Made by a program: the position numbers and the translations under genes
The notes under the pieces: generated by a model
Seen by the model: the letters and a program-made list of their open reading frames with translations, nothing else
Databases searched by the model: none
What the model was told of the DNA's origin: nothing
Part shown: one piece after another, positions 10,884 through 24,394 of the stretch
How positions within the stretch are numbered: position 1 is the stretch's first letter
Layout: each line of letters starts with the position of its first letter
Assembly: GCA_958295665.1 (NCBI GenBank)
Contig: OY282558.1
Coordinates: 356,631,053 to 356,695,052 of the forward strand
DNA: 64,000 nt
Direction of reading: 5' to 3'
DNA from: Tipula vernalis
Taxonomy: Eukaryota; Arthropoda; Insecta; Diptera; Tipulidae

Positions 10884-13364
10884 AACGCACGAAGTGTTAA
10901 ACCAAAAAAACATTTACTGGAAACTTTCTTAGAAGCTAATAATGTAGACATAATGCTATTGACAGAAACTCATTTAAAATTTAACATAATACTTACTTTT
11001 ACTGACTATTTTATTTACAGAAACGACCGTTTAGTACAAGAAAAAGGTGGAGTGGCAATTTTAATTCGAAAAAGAATTTCACATAATTCAATGTCTGCAA
11101 TTAATATAAAATCTATAGCATCTATTGGAATATCCGTAAATCTTGAGGGAGGTGACCATTTAAAAATATTCTGTTGTTACTGCCCAACTCAAATCATAAT
11201 GATTTTCGAAATGACTTGTTGAAATTGACAAATTTTACATCTCCCTTTATTTAAGTTTGCGACCTAAACTCTAGGCATACCAGTTGGGACTGTGTTAGGA
11301 ACAATAAGGGTGGTCGCATATTGCATAGTTTACATATAAACTCTAATAACTTGACCATTCTAGTTCCTGATAAACCAACTTATTATAGTTTTAGAGATGT
11401 TCCAAGTTACTTGGATCTCTTCCTAATCAATCAACAGATGCATGTTCATGGCGTTAAAATCGTACTTGATCTCAATTCAGATCATTTTCCAGTCACTTGT
11501 GACTTGAATTTTACAATCACTGGTAATAGATTTACTCCAACCTACTTTAATTATCATGGAGCGGACTGTAAACTATATAGGCAGTTTATTGAGTAACAAA
11601 TCGCAAATGATGAAATATTACTAGTACTACTAGTATTAATACTAGTATACTAATCCAAAACTGGATAAATCAATTTTCTGACATAATTATTAAAGCCCGT
11701 TTAATTAGCGTACCTGAAATACCGGTTAGACACTCGGAGCGCATCCAGCTGACGGATGAGATCAAAGAACTTATCAAATTAAGAAATATTAGGCGTAGAC
11801 AATATACTAGATACAGATACTCTAATTTAAAAACAGTAGTAAACTACCTAAACAAAAAAATACAGGAAATGATTTGGACCGTGATCAACGTTAAGTGGCA
11901 AAATAATCTGAAGGATATTGAAAGAGGATCCAAGAAATTTTGGAAGACAGCTAAGAATTTAAAAAATAAACCTTGCTCTATCCCTCCACTTAAAGATGAT
12001 AATAACGACACGCGTATATTCACAAACGAAGAAAAGTGTAATGCATTTTCTAATGCAGTTGAATTATTACCCTCAAACAATTACATTTGTAATTTAATCG
12101 AAAATGATATTAGAAATACATGCGAAGAAATTAACTCAATTAATATATCAGAAAGACCTTCTAGTGTTGACCTAATAACAGTTGAAGAATTAATTTCAGT
12201 TTTTAAATCAGTCCGACCACTTAAAGCTCCGGGCATAGACCAGATCCCTAACTTGCTGTTAAAAAAATTACCAACGGTTGCAATACAGAAGCTGACTAAC
12301 ATGTTAAATAAATGTCTTTTGTTTGGACATTTCCCCAACAAATGGAAAATTGCCAAAGTATTGACTATTTTAAAACCAGGAAAAGATCCTACGAAAATCA
12401 CAAGTTACCGTCCAATCAGTCTATTAAGTTGTCTAGGAAAGATCTTTGAGCGACTAATAAAAGCTAGAATGGATAAGTATATAACAGAAAATAATTTACT
12501 TATAAATGAGCAATTCGGATTTAAATCGCAACATTCTACGATTCACCAAATTCATCGTTTAACCAGTCATATCAAAACAAATCGTGAAATTCATAAATCT
12601 ACGGGTATGGTACTTTTAGATCTTAAAAGTGCATTTGATCTTGTATGGAGAGATGGGATCATTTATAAAATGAAATGTTTAAATTTTTTTTTATATTTGA
12701 TAAAATTTGTAAAATCATTTCTTAATAATCGAAAGTTGATGAATGAATGCATGAACTAGGCTCGACTATTACTTTAAAACTACAATCTTACGTAAACGAT
12801 CTTATGGACTATTTCAATAAATGGAAATTATCCTTAAATATTACTAAATGTGAAACTATATACTTTACTCGGTGCCGTGCTATTAGAAAATTATCTGATG
12901 GACCAATCATGCTTATGAATACTTCTTTAAAATGGAGTCAATCAGTGAAATATCTAGGTATCCATTTAGACCAAAGATTAACTTTTAAAACTCATGTAAG
13001 TAAAATAATTGAGAAGTAATATAAATTACTAAGATGTCTATACCCATTGATAAACAAAAATAGTAAAATGAATCTCGAAAATAAGCTACTGATATATAAA
13101 TCAATGGAACTGCCTATAATATCATATGGGGCTCCCATATGGTCACAATTACCAATAACGCATTTAAAAAAATTACAAATAATCCAAAATAAATTCTTCA
13201 AACTGATTAGAAATTTGCCTAAGAGATACCACACTAAGCAACTCCATTCGGAATTAAACATGCAATTAATTAGTACAGTCATAAACGAATCAAAAATAAA
13301 ATATGTGTTTAAATTGCAATATATAGATAATCCAATAATTCAAACTTTAAGTTTTGTTATATAA
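10884..13364 (+). pseudogene. Jockey-like LINE ORF2: endonuclease and reverse transcriptase, broken and internally deleted
   Basis: The endonuclease starts with NARSVKPKKHLLE and has the catalytic ETH (near 10965) and SDHFPV (near 11480), separated by frame breaks. The RT is open at 11869-12759: LKAPGIDQIPN, then YRPISLLSCLGKIFERL, then DLKSAFD, the first catalytic Asp region. Directly after FLNNRKLMN (12741) the sequence jumps to the LQSYVNDLMDYFNKWKLSLN region (from 12780). The segment that should carry the catalytic YADD or FADD, roughly 80-100 residues, is therefore missing. The thumb region continues to 13364 (SYGAPIWSQL). The element is dead. No RNase H domain is seen, which fits the Jockey group. 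Confidence 0.88.
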
Positions 13365-13670
13365 AATAGTAGAATTAATTTGTATTATTGTGTACAACAA
13401 AATGTATTATCATAGTATTTAAGTTTAAACAATTAGAAATATGATTATAAATTTTGCTTTATTGCTAAGGTTAGGTTAAGATTAGGTCAAGGTTTAGGCT
13501 GAATTTATATTTTAACAATTGATTATAACAAATTTAATTCAACTTCTTGAATAATTACTGTAAATATGTACTTTTAGCTGTAGTAAAGCCCTTATAAGTG
13601 GCTCATCTCAGTGAACAAACTTTTGTAAAATAAGATAAAGTTATGCCATTAAATTATTATTATTATTATT
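13365..13670 (+). repeat. 3' untranslated region and (ATT)n tail of the Jockey-like LINE
   Basis: AT-rich DNA follows the last RT piece and ends in TTATTATTATTATTATTAA at about 13652-13670. Directly after this the gypsy B gag frame begins, so the tail probably marks the 3' end of the LINE. Confidence 0.55.
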
Positions 13671-13737
13671 AAGCCAACACCGCTCAATTTAAAAGGCAAT
13701 ATATGCGAAAATTGGAAACGGTTTGAGCAACAATTTA
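13671..13737 (+). pseudogene. Ty3/gypsy element B gag, 5' piece
   Basis: About 22 codons read PLNLKGNICENWKRFEQQFN, the start of a capsid-like gag domain. The sequence continues 2.2 kb away at 15943 in matching order ([19 protein letters not shown]). The mariner and its TA arrays therefore sit inside this gag gene. The first residues of gag are not recognisable, because the LINE tail abuts on the left. Confidence 0.75.
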
Positions 13738-14248
<511 letters not shown>

Positions 14249-15560
14249 CAGGGTGGCTGATACCAAATGTTACTAACTTCACTCTGCTGTCATTTGTGTA
14301 GTTGTCATTTTCGCGCATTAATTTTTTGACAGATTGAAGTTTGGTTAGTTGTTTATATGTGGTCAATAAATAATTGTTCTAAATTAATATCTTAATAAAA
14401 AAATCGTAATGGAATTCAAACGTAATAGTGTAATTGCACTGTATTTGGGTGGAAATTCACAAACAGCAATAGTTCGTCAGCTCCAGCATTTGAATGTGAA
14501 TAAAATGTTTGTGTATCGAACCATAACTCGATACAACGAAACTGGTAGCATCGCTAAACGCAACAGAGGCGGTCCTAAAAAGACAGCAACATCAAAAGAA
14601 ATGATACGAAAGGTGAAGAAACGAATCCAACGAAATCCTCGTCAAAGTGCCAATCAATTAGCCGCACGTCTACATGTTTCACGATACAGCATTCAAACCA
14701 TATTGAAAAATGAACTACACTTGAAGCCCTACAAGATACAAAAAGTTCAAGATCTTACGGAGGCACAAAAAAAAGTTAGGCTTGAAAGAACACGAGCATT
14801 GAAGGCCTTGGCCGAACGTGATGAGATTCCAAAAATTGTCTTTTCTGATGAGAAAATTTTCACCATTCAACAGCATGTGAATAAACAAAATGATCGTGTT
14901 TGGTTAGAGGACAAGTCCAACGATAATTTGGACACAAGAGTTGCCATGCGCAAGCAATCACCAGCTTATGTTATGGTTTGGGCTGCAGTTACTGCAGATG
15001 GACGCACTCCTCTGGTTTTCATCGAACATGGAGTCAAGGTAAACCAAGAGATGTACCGCCAAAAGATCCTAAACGATGCTTTGCTACCTTGGGCACGTAA
15101 ACACTTTGGTACGAACCGTTGGACATTCCAACAGGACTCGGCACCGTCACACAAAGCTCGAGCGACACAGCAATTTTTACAAAATTGCGTTCCGCGGCTG
15201 ATTTCGTCGAAAGAATGGCCACCATATTCACCAGACTTGAATCCCATGGATTTCTCCATATGGTCCATTTTGGAGAGTAAGGTGTCCACTAAAAAATACG
15301 AAAGTGTTGATGCATTGAAGTCAGCTCTTGTTCGAGAATGGAATAAAATTCCGCAAGCCCACGTTCGGTCAGCATGCAATGCTTTCTATGGAAGACTGAA
15401 TCAAATAATCAAAGCCAAAGGAGGTCATATCGAGCAGTAACATGTTTTTTATAAAATGTAATATGTTTTCAACATATTCCACGAAATTTCAATAAAAAAT
15501 AATCAAAATTAAAAAAATTACAGCGTTTTCATTTGGTAACACTTGGTCTCAGCCACCCTG
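14249..15560 (+). mobile_element. Complete mariner-type transposon, DD37D (maT-like), about 1.31 kb
   Basis: The left end CAGGGTGGCTGATACCAAAT and the right end, read inward, CAGGGTGGCTGAGACCAAGT are terminal inverted repeats of about 30 bases with few differences. Both ends are directly flanked by TA, the target duplicated by Tc1/mariner elements. A single intact transposase gene lies inside. The element split the gag gene of gypsy B at a TA-rich site, and the TA on both sides has expanded into long arrays. Confidence 0.93.
14409..15440 (+). CDS. Mariner-type DD37D transposase (343 aa, intact)
   Basis: This is a cut-and-paste transposase acting in the nucleus on its own terminal repeats. 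The N-terminal part holds two helix-turn-helix regions (about residues 5-45 and 76-108) joined by a basic GGPKK segment near 54-58. The catalytic acids are Asp147 (VFSDEKIF), Asp243 (FQQDSAPSH) and Asp281 (SPDLNPMDF). The spacing of 37 residues between the last two gives DD37D, the hallmark of maT-type elements. The length matches the family's usual 330-350 residues, and there is no stop or frame break. The start at 14409 lies 160 bases inside the left repeat and follows an A-rich leader. An AATAAA signal is at about 15490. It could still be active, but this cannot be judged from sequence alone. Confidence 0.95.
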   Translation: MEFKRNSVIALYLGGNSQTAIVRQLQHLNVNKMFVYRTITRYNETGSIAKRNRGGPKKTATSKEMIRKVKKRIQRNPRQSANQLAARLHVSRYSIQTILKNELHLKPYKIQKVQDLTEAQKKVRLERTRALKALAERDEIPKIVFSDEKIFTIQQHVNKQNDRVWLEDKSNDNLDTRVAMRKQSPAYVMVWAAVTADGRTPLVFIEHGVKVNQEMYRQKILNDALLPWARKHFGTNRWTFQQDSAPSHKARATQQFLQNCVPRLISSKEWPPYSPDLNPMDFSIWSILESKVSTKKYESVDALKSALVREWNKIPQAHVRSACNAFYGRLNQIIKAKGGHIEQ

Positions 15561-16681
<1,121 letters not shown>

Positions 16682-17565
16682 ATTAGTGAAAATTTACCGG
16701 ATACAAGCAGTTTGTATATAGATTCAATTAAAAGAATAGAGTATATTAATAACAAGTGGGTAGAAAAAATTAAAATAAATGACGTAATGGTAGAAGTTAA
16801 ATTAGATACGGGTGCAGATTGCAACATTATTCCGTTTAGTGTGCATACTAAAGATGAGTTTAATTCAGATAATTTGCGGAATTGTTCGACAAAGCTAGAA
16901 GCTTACGGTGGACAGAATGTGAGCACAGTGGGAGAAGTTGATCTATTAATTGAAAGTGCTAATAAATTCGCAATAGAAAGATTTGTAGTGGTAAAATATG
17001 GTTCGGGCGCTTTATTAGGTCATTAGACGTGTAGCAGATTAGGTTTGGTTAGTAGAAGCATAAATTCAATAGTAATGCCTAAAGAGGTTTTTCTCAAGAA
17101 ATATAACGATTTATTTGAGGGAATATGTAAATTCAAAGCAAAATAGACACTTATTTTTAAAACCACTGCGGTACCAGTTTTAAGTCCACCGAACAGAATA
17201 CCTAAATCATTAGTCAATAAAATTAAAATGGGTTTAAAAAGTTTGTGTAAAGAAAATATAATTGAAAAAGTGAACACAGCTAGAGAATGGGTTGGTAAAT
17301 TAGTGATTGTTGAAATGTCAAATGGACAACTTCGTTTTTGTTTAGACTCAAAAGAAATTAACAATAATTTGTTAAAAGATCATTATTGTATACCTACTTT
17401 TGATGAAATCGCTGGTCAATTAAATGGAACGAATTTTTTTACAGTGTTAGATCTTAAAGAGGCTTTCTGGCATGTTGAATTAGACGAAAATTCAAGTAAT
17501 ATCTGCACTTTTGGTACACCTTTTGGCACTTATAAATTTTTAAGACTTCCCTATATGGGATAAAT
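16682..17565 (+). pseudogene. Ty3/gypsy element B protease and start of reverse transcriptase
   Basis: The aspartic protease motif LDTGADCNIIP is at about 16801-16833. The frame has stops at 17024 and 17144 but otherwise continues into RT: LRFCLDSKEINNNL, then FTVLDLKEAFWHVELDE, then FGTPFGTYKFLRLPYM. A frame change near 17560 ends this piece. Several nonsense and frame mutations show the element is long dead. Confidence 0.85.
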
Positions 17566-18496
17566 GTGTCAGCTGAAGTATTTCAACGTTTTAATAGCAG
17601 CGCGTTTGGAGATATAAATGGAGTGGTCATTTATATTGACGATATTCTAGTTACGGGTCGAACGAGAGAAGAACATGCCCGTGAGATAGGTATTCGGTTA
17701 AATTCAAACAAATTACAGTTTTGCGTAGATAGTGTTAGATATTTAGGACATATGTATATTTTCGAAAGATGGCATACGACCAGATAACGAAAGAATTAAA
17801 GGAATAATAAGGTACGATAAACCAAATGATAAAAAATCCGTACAGAGATATTTAGGAATGGTAAATTATGTACGCGATTTTATCCCGAATTTATCAGATC
17901 TAACGGCTCCTTTGAGAGACCTTTTAAAAAAAAAAATTAGTTTTCAATGGTATCCAATCCACGATAAGGCAATAGAAAATATAAATGAAATATTAAAAAG
18001 TCCACAAGTTTTACAAACATTTGATTCGAGAAAAGAGATCATTATACAAACTGATGCTTCTCAGTTCGGTTTGAACTGTTGTCTATTGCAAGAGGGTAAA
18101 CCAATTTGTTATGCTTCGAAAAGCCTAACAGAAGTAGGAAAACGATATGCACAGGTTAAAAAAGTGTTTTTAGCAGTATTATTTTCCTGTAAAAAATTTC
18201 ATCATTATATGTATTGAAGAAATATCGAAATTCATACAGACCATATGCCATTAGTGTCCATTAGGTTACAAAGAATTAAATTGAAACTAACGAAATACAA
18301 GATAAACTTAAAATATACCCCGGGTAGCAAAATGCATATAGCGGATGCTTTGTCAAGAGCCTGTAAAGATGTTGATGGATACATTAGTACAGATTCTTCG
18401 TTAAATGAGTTAGTTCATACAATTAATATGTCTGAAGTAAAGAAAAATTTGTTCAAGGATGAAACAATTAAAGATAGAATGTTAGATACTCTCTGA
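17566..18496 (+). pseudogene. Ty3/gypsy element B reverse transcriptase (YIDD) and RNase H
   Basis: The RT palm continues with VVIYIDDILVTG (catalytic YIDD near 17632). A small internal deletion follows (REEHA straight to REIGIRLNSNKLQF). The connection MVNYVRDFIPNLSDLTAPLRDLL and RNase H (QTDASQFGLNCCLLQ, then YASKSLTEVGKRYAQ) are in a second frame from 17858. The end of RNase H and the spacer (YTPGSKMHIADALSRA) are at 18245-18496. At least three frame breaks are present. Confidence 0.85.
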
Positions 18497-18609
18497 TATT
18501 TTATTACCAGTGGATGGCCGAAAAATAAAATTAAGATCTCAGAAGAAATCAAAATGTATTACAACAAGAGAAATGAGTTACTTCTCGATGATAATTTGAT
18601 ATTTTTTTA

Positions 18610-19118
18610 ATAATAGGGTAATAGTACCAAATAGTTTAATACAAAGTATGGTAGAATTGTTGCATGAATCGCATTTAGGAATTGCAAAGACAAAAGCTAG
18701 AGCAAGAACGCTTCTTTATTGGCCAAATATGAATAGTGATATAGAAAAAATGATTGAAAAATGCCAAGTGTGTGAAAAATTTCGTAGTAACAATATAAAC
18801 AATGAACTTAAACAGCGTCCAATTCCAGAGTTACCATTTGAGATAGTGGGATGTGATATATTAGATTTTGCTGGTAAAAGTTTTTTAGTGATGGTAGATT
18901 GTTTATCAAAATGGATTGAGATAAAGGAAATGAAAGGAAAAAATTCATTCGAAGTAATCGAAACAATGAAGAAAATATTTAGTGGTCATGGTATACCACA
19001 AACTATAATAGCGGATAATAGGCCGTTTTCGTCATATGAAATGAGAAAGTTTAGTCAAAATTGGAATTTTGATATTAAAACGTCAAGTCCAAACTACCCA
19101 AAATCGAACGGTTTATAG
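18610..19118 (+). pseudogene. Ty3/gypsy element B integrase, truncated
   Basis: The zinc-binding HHCC region reads LHESHLGIAKTKARARTLLYWP ... CQVCEKF (split here at W for clarity). The first catalytic Asp is in FEIVGCDILDFAG and the second in IIADNRPF, where the usual G of DNG is replaced. The frame is lost right before the third acidic residue, at SNGL (19118). A few more codons are readable one frame over (AEKAVHICKQMLRK) to about 19170. The rest of integrase and the 3' LTR are not recognised. Confidence 0.82.
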
Positions 19119-19189
19119 CTGAAAAAGCGGTACACATTTGTAAGCAAATGTTGCGTAAAATCAGCTGAAAGTGAAATAGAAAGAGAAAC

Positions 19190-20040
19190 ACAAAAAATAC
19201 AACATGGCGCATCCGATAGGATATAATGTTATGGGTGTTTTAGTCTTAGCCTTTGTTACGTATACCCAACAACAAATTTATTTATACGGTGAAACCGTGT
19301 TTTACGATGTTTTATGAAATAAATAAAGGCTTTAACTCAGTTTATAAAACTTTAATATTTTAGAACTAGTTTACACTGTAGTGTTACAATAATCAGAATG
19401 AGCTCTTGACAAATGTTTTCGATACTATTAATATAAATTAAAAAGGTTTAATTTACGATATGTTTTGATGTAGAATCCGTTATGTGCATTCGTTTTTTCA
19501 AAATTTCGTTTTCGGGCTTTTCTGTTTATGGATTTTTTTTCGGCAAAAGCCGCAAAGCTGCAAAACTGGAATGAGATAGCTTTGATGGTTGAGCGATAGT
19601 TGTTGTTGTAGCGGTGGCGAAAAAGATTTGTGGATCTTCCAGCAGATTTTGGAGCTCCCCAACAATAACGAACAATTTATTGCTTAACGTGAAGAAATTA
19701 TGTTCGGAATTTTTACTAATTATAATAATTTACTTACGTAAGTAGACTAATTTTCGAACAGAGAGAAATACAATTTTCTAAGCTTCTAACTACATTTAAA
19801 ATCAGAAAAAACTTGAGAATGAATAAGGCCATCTACAAAGTTTAGATGAGTATGTTCTTGTGAACTATATTACAAATAAAAAGTTAATGCTTTTGGGATT
19901 AAAATGCTGGCATTATTAGATAACAAACCATCGTCACAAAATAAATTTGTTTGATTAATTAGATCGTATGGCTGAGCCTAAGCTTGTCTTCCGGAAAAGG
20001 CCGATGCCACCGTACAATTTTTAAATATCGTCGCCTCAGT
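19190..20040. other. Gene-free stretch after gypsy element B
   Basis: No gene is seen. An ATACAACATGGCGC string at about 19197-19210 repeats a string also present at about 6786-6799, where it looked like an LTR end plus primer binding site. I cannot show that this one is an LTR junction. Confidence 0.4.
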
Positions 20041-21726
20041 ATTAGAGTACGCTAAGCGCCAAGTTTCTATGGTTTGATACTATTCTCTTTCATTTGCAAC
20101 TGTGTTCATTGTAATCAGACAACCGCTTCCTTCAAAATTAGGTTAACGTTTACCGCTATCTACCATTTTCAAACCTTTTTGGTGACTAAATTACGCTAAA
20201 TCTTACTTAACGCTTTATCCAAATAATTTTTTTTTTCATTTTGAGCTAAACAGATTTTATAATCTATGTCCAAAAACATAATTACGCTATAATCTATTTT
20301 GCGCTATCACCATAATTTGAAAATCTAGTAATATAAAGTTAAACACTAAAAGAAGATTTTTAAGTTAACTCCACTTAAAATTATCATTTGTTAAACTAAA
20401 AAATAATATATAATAATAATTTGTTAAATTATTTGTTCTTAAATTAAATTGCATTATATCCGAAATGTGTATTGCATTATCCTGAAAAAAATTTATCAAA
20501 ATACGCTATATCCATATTATTAATTCCAACTTACTTGAGGTTATTGAGTTTTTTCCGATAAATTCAACGGTTGGTTTTTTATTACTTCGATAATATTTAC
20601 ATAAAAGCAAAAGTATAGTTCGAAATAAAGTAGTTCACCGTAAAATGTTGATGTAAACACGGGCAATACCACATGGTTATTTTTTATAATTATTCAGTAC
20701 GTCAAAATAAATTTTAATAACAAGAATTTATGATGGATTCATTGAGAGAGACTAACAGTTTCCCAAAACCAAAATTTACAGCAGAACAACAGAGACAAGT
20801 TACAATATATTACCAATATGTCTCAAACTTCAAATAATCTATAAAATACGTATGTTAGAATGTACTTTTCTGTAAAAAAGTTAATTCAAGAACAGCAGCG
20901 TCAGGAGCAGGAGCAATTGGACATTTCATTTAAAACACCATTTACTATTAAAACACCAACGCCATAAATCAGTACAATTTATTGAGCTCGAAATAAAATG
21001 AGCTAGAGAGATCGGGCAGTTCAACTAGTACTCCATATACCACCAAAGCCGATTAATGAGGATAATTAATTGAACTCACCAAAAGATCAAGCGTGGGAGA
21101 GTTATTTCTCCAACCCAGACGATCAAAACTGTCCTAACTGATTATTAAGTAAAATTTCCTCAAACTTCTAAGAAGAAGATAAGATTATTTCTATTTATCA
21201 AAGATTTATAGTATCATCATGCCTTAATTCGGATAATGATCCAGAATATTTTCCATCTGTACAAGCCGAAGGAATGATCGACCTAATGCGTGATGTTAAA
21301 AGTTTATACATACTTCTTAAAGATAATTTAGTGCGCTAATTTACTTGTACAAAATATGTTTAGACACTCTATGTAGCTCGAAAAAATTAACGACCAAAAC
21401 ATTAAAACGCCCAGAAAAATGGAAGATCCGTACGGAAAGTTAAAGGACATGCGGGTGAAGAGTTTGACGATCACTTGGGGATAGCCTATAAAAAGCGAGA
21501 AATAAAAGTTGGTTGTGCCGTAAGTTGTCCTTACGGTTGCAACGAATTGTTTAGTTTCGGAGAAAGGCAAGACATATTAGACATTTTTGGAAATTGAATT
21601 CAAAATAAACAGGGGAATTTTTTGCTAAAATGGTTTTCAATTTGTCAGTATAGAGGGAAAACGTACTGATAATACCAATTCTCGAATAAAACATACCTAT
21701 ACAATTACCATTTTCTAAAATTGGGC

Positions 21727-22420
21727 AAAGTATGCCTAGTATTTTTCGTTAAAACCTTGAACATAAATGAAACATGAATGAACTACTATTGGGACAACCT
21801 CATCAATGAAAACACCAATATCACGAAATCGCCAGCAAAGGGAAAACATGAAAAAATTAATTATCAGAAAATAAATTAGTCGAAGTAGCAAGTCTTATCA
21901 ACGGATTTGCAAAAATGGATTCGCATTACAGCCGCACTTTATCCAATAAAAAATATTTGGAGCCGCATTCGATTAAATTTTGGTTATACAAAGATATTTT
22001 TCAAACTAGATTCAATTTATCTTTTTTCGTCCCTAAAACAGATTTGTGCAACAAGTGCCAGGAGCATAACACAACACAAAAAAACGGAATAGTATCGACA
22101 CCAGAAAGCCGAGAAAGATTCGGACAAAGCCAATTCTGAGGCCAATACACGCATTGTATAGTAATCGATTTACAAAACGTTTTGGCACTGCCAAAAGCAA
22201 ACGTTAATAGCTTTTATTACAAAAGGAAATTGTTATGTTTCAATTTGACGGGCAACTGTAAGGATAACAACACTACCTATTGTAGCATTTTGAATGAGAC
22301 CACACAAGGAAGAGGTGCAAACGAATTGGCAAGTTCGTTTAAGCGAATTCTAGATGCAGTTATATCAGACTTTCCAGTAACTGACAAAATAATCATTTGG
22401 ACGGAATCTTGTGCACTGTT
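21727..22420 (+). pseudogene. Remnant of a repetitive arthropod protein family (SHYSR / KYLEP / FVPK..LCNKC)
   Basis: Readable pieces in changing frames are, in order: KVCLVFFVKTLNINE near 21727, LINGFAKMDSHYSRTLSNKKYLEP from about 21890 (split in two at MDSHYSR), FFVPKTDLCNKCQEHN near 22023-22070, and IVIDLQNVLALPK ... GRGANELASSFKRIL, then KIIIWTESCA at 22160-22410. This order is what I recall from large families of uncharacterised, transposon-like proteins in insects. A CxxC cluster is followed by an Asp-containing DLQ-VL segment and an SDSC-like segment. I do not know a formal family name. Many breaks make it a pseudogene. Confidence 0.5.
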
Positions 22421-23120
22421 ATTAAGCTTTATTAATTTTTTTTTTTTAACAATGGAGGAAAGCATACCTCGCCTACTTTTGTAACGACTATTTTCTTTTT
22501 CTTGTTGTCCATTCTTAAAACACTTGTAGTATTCACCCACACTCACTTTTCTTTGGTATCGAAAATTCAGGGAGACAAAAAATATAGATCGTATTTGTTG
22601 TGGCTCGATTTTTTTTTTTTTTTAAATTTAAAATGTTGTATTAATGATTTCGTGCACAACTCACTGATATATTTTTGGTAATTTCTTTTACTTTTCTATT
22701 TTAGATTCAATTTATGTAACAAAAAAAAAAGACATACGATTAATAATCAAGTTAGGCCAAACCTAACGCCATAACCTTTTTAGTTCTTTTTACGACAAAA
22801 TGAATTGATTTTTATTTTGCTCGGTATTTAGATGAAATCCAAACTTTAATTAATTCCCCTCTGTTGACGTGGCAATCATCACCGAAATTGCCCGCCGAAA
22901 CATGAAATTGCCTGTCCACAGCTGATATCTCTCAAATTAATACGATCAATCTACTTAAGCTGCACGCCGCTACGTAGTGGTCAATAGCAGGTTACTTATT
23001 TCTTCAGCGAATATATGCTTAAAATCAAAGTACAATATAGCATTAGTTTTTGTGTGTGTACTTTTTATTGCTCCATAAAAAACAATCAATATTGTGTTCA
23101 ATCAAGAGTTGGTTTAGGAA

Positions 23121-23486
23121 ATGCACAGAATGGACTCCTTAATCACAATTAAAAGTGCATCGATTCAACGGTATACTCTCTCCGCGCCAATACCACAGCT
23201 GACGATTTTTGCCCTACCGTATGGAACGCTACACATACCGTATAACAAAGTTCGACATCTGAGATACGAAATACGGAGTGCATTGGAAGTTTCATACAAA
23301 CGTGCATTTAATGATCAATTTGATACAGAGTCCATTACAAAACCTATTTTTTTGAAATTGACCTTTGTCAAGAAGAAACTTTTAGAATATCTGACAAAAA
23401 AGGAAGGATTTTTTAGTCTTCTGAAATTTATGACGACACAAGATCAACTTTTCTATAATGACGTTCTTCAAATAGAAAACAATTAA
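23121..23486 (+). CDS. Unrecognised open reading frame (121 aa), doubtful
   Basis: The frame is long for such AT-rich DNA and the protein is mixed in composition (TIKSASIQRYTLSAPIPQL near the start, basic middle, Asn-rich end). I recognise no domain, signal peptide or membrane segment. It lies between the remnant protein family copies, inside the tentative DNA transposon, so it may be a piece of that element. It could also be chance. Confidence 0.2.
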   Translation: MHRMDSLITIKSASIQRYTLSAPIPQLTIFALPYGTLHIPYNKVRHLRYEIRSALEVSYKRAFNDQFDTESITKPIFLKLTFVKKKLLEYLTKKEGFFSLLKFMTTQDQLFYNDVLQIENN

Positions 23487-24394
23487 TGATTGCCAGCCAG
23501 TGGATTTTAAGACAAATAGAATTATTATAGATGAAATTATTCAATTAAATATAAATTTTTTTTTGGTATTTTTTAAGATATTTTTAATGAGAAATAGCAT
23601 AATTAAGACAAACAAAGAATTTGTTGAATATTTGATTTATGTTTTACTTGTTTGTTTCACTAACAAAATTGTATGCACCACTATGTTCCTAATAATTATT
23701 TTAATTAAAAATAATATTTTAGCTTACAATCTGTATTAAAATTGTAAATTAAATTCCGCTAATCACCAATTTTCAGTGTCTTTTTGGTTAATTTTAGAAA
23801 ATTAATATATACGCTATATCCATTTTCCCCTATTAGTAATAATTTAAAACGGATATAGCGTAATCTAAAAGTACTCTCTCCCGGAAAATCATTTTTTTAT
23901 TGTGCATTAAGTCTTCAATTAAAACAATTCTATGATATAAATATTGCCAAATATTCAGTATACTGAAAAATCGTGTAAATTGGAAAATTATTTACACTCA
24001 AAGTTTAATTTTCGTTTTCCTCAAAACTGTGACTTTGTCGCTAGCGCAGGACAGGAACCTTTTCTATTTGATTAGTTGTTAGTTATTTATCATAAAGGGT
24101 GTTTCTTTATACTTATTTCTCTCTACCCATTAGGAAATTCAATTATTTATAGTAATTTATGTTTAATCACGTCAATTTTGACGTTTCCTAATCTACAAAA
24201 CTACCATTTAATCAAGAAACGTTTCAGTGAATTTTTGACGGCTTTTAACAGACTAGCACGATTACAGCCCAGATTTCATTATCTTGCTAATGGACAACCA
24301 CAGCGATGCAGAGTGTGTTAGGGCCACGGATAATTGAGGTAGAAAACCGGATAATAAAACAAACAATGATGCTAGGGCTTTAATGAAAGAGCTT

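Larger units (their letters stand above)
20041..23870. mobile_element. Possible decayed DNA transposon with subterminal CGCTATATCC repeats
   Basis: Short related strings (ACGCTATATCC, ACGCTAAATC, GCGCTATCACC, CGCTTTATCC) cluster at 20047-20510 (20048, 20154, 20192, 20211, 20282, 20302, 20502). The same string occurs near the other side at 23811, and inverted (GGATATAGCG) at 23851. Clusters of short repeats near both ends are typical of transposase binding sites of DNA transposons. A decayed protein-coding remnant lies between. The exact ends and any target duplication are not clear, and the extent given is tentative. Confidence 0.35.

Noticed and set aside
13465..13500. AAGGTTAGGTTAAGATTAGG as a telomere repeat
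   Set aside because: Only about two imperfect TTAGG units; it lies in the LINE 3' region and shows no array.
14966..15379. Minus-strand frames of 137 and 65 codons
   Set aside because: Shadows of the mariner transposase gene.
19201..19215. ATGGCGCATCC as the primer-binding site of gypsy B
   Set aside because: It lies downstream of the truncated integrase rather than after a 5' LTR, and no LTR pair could be found around it.
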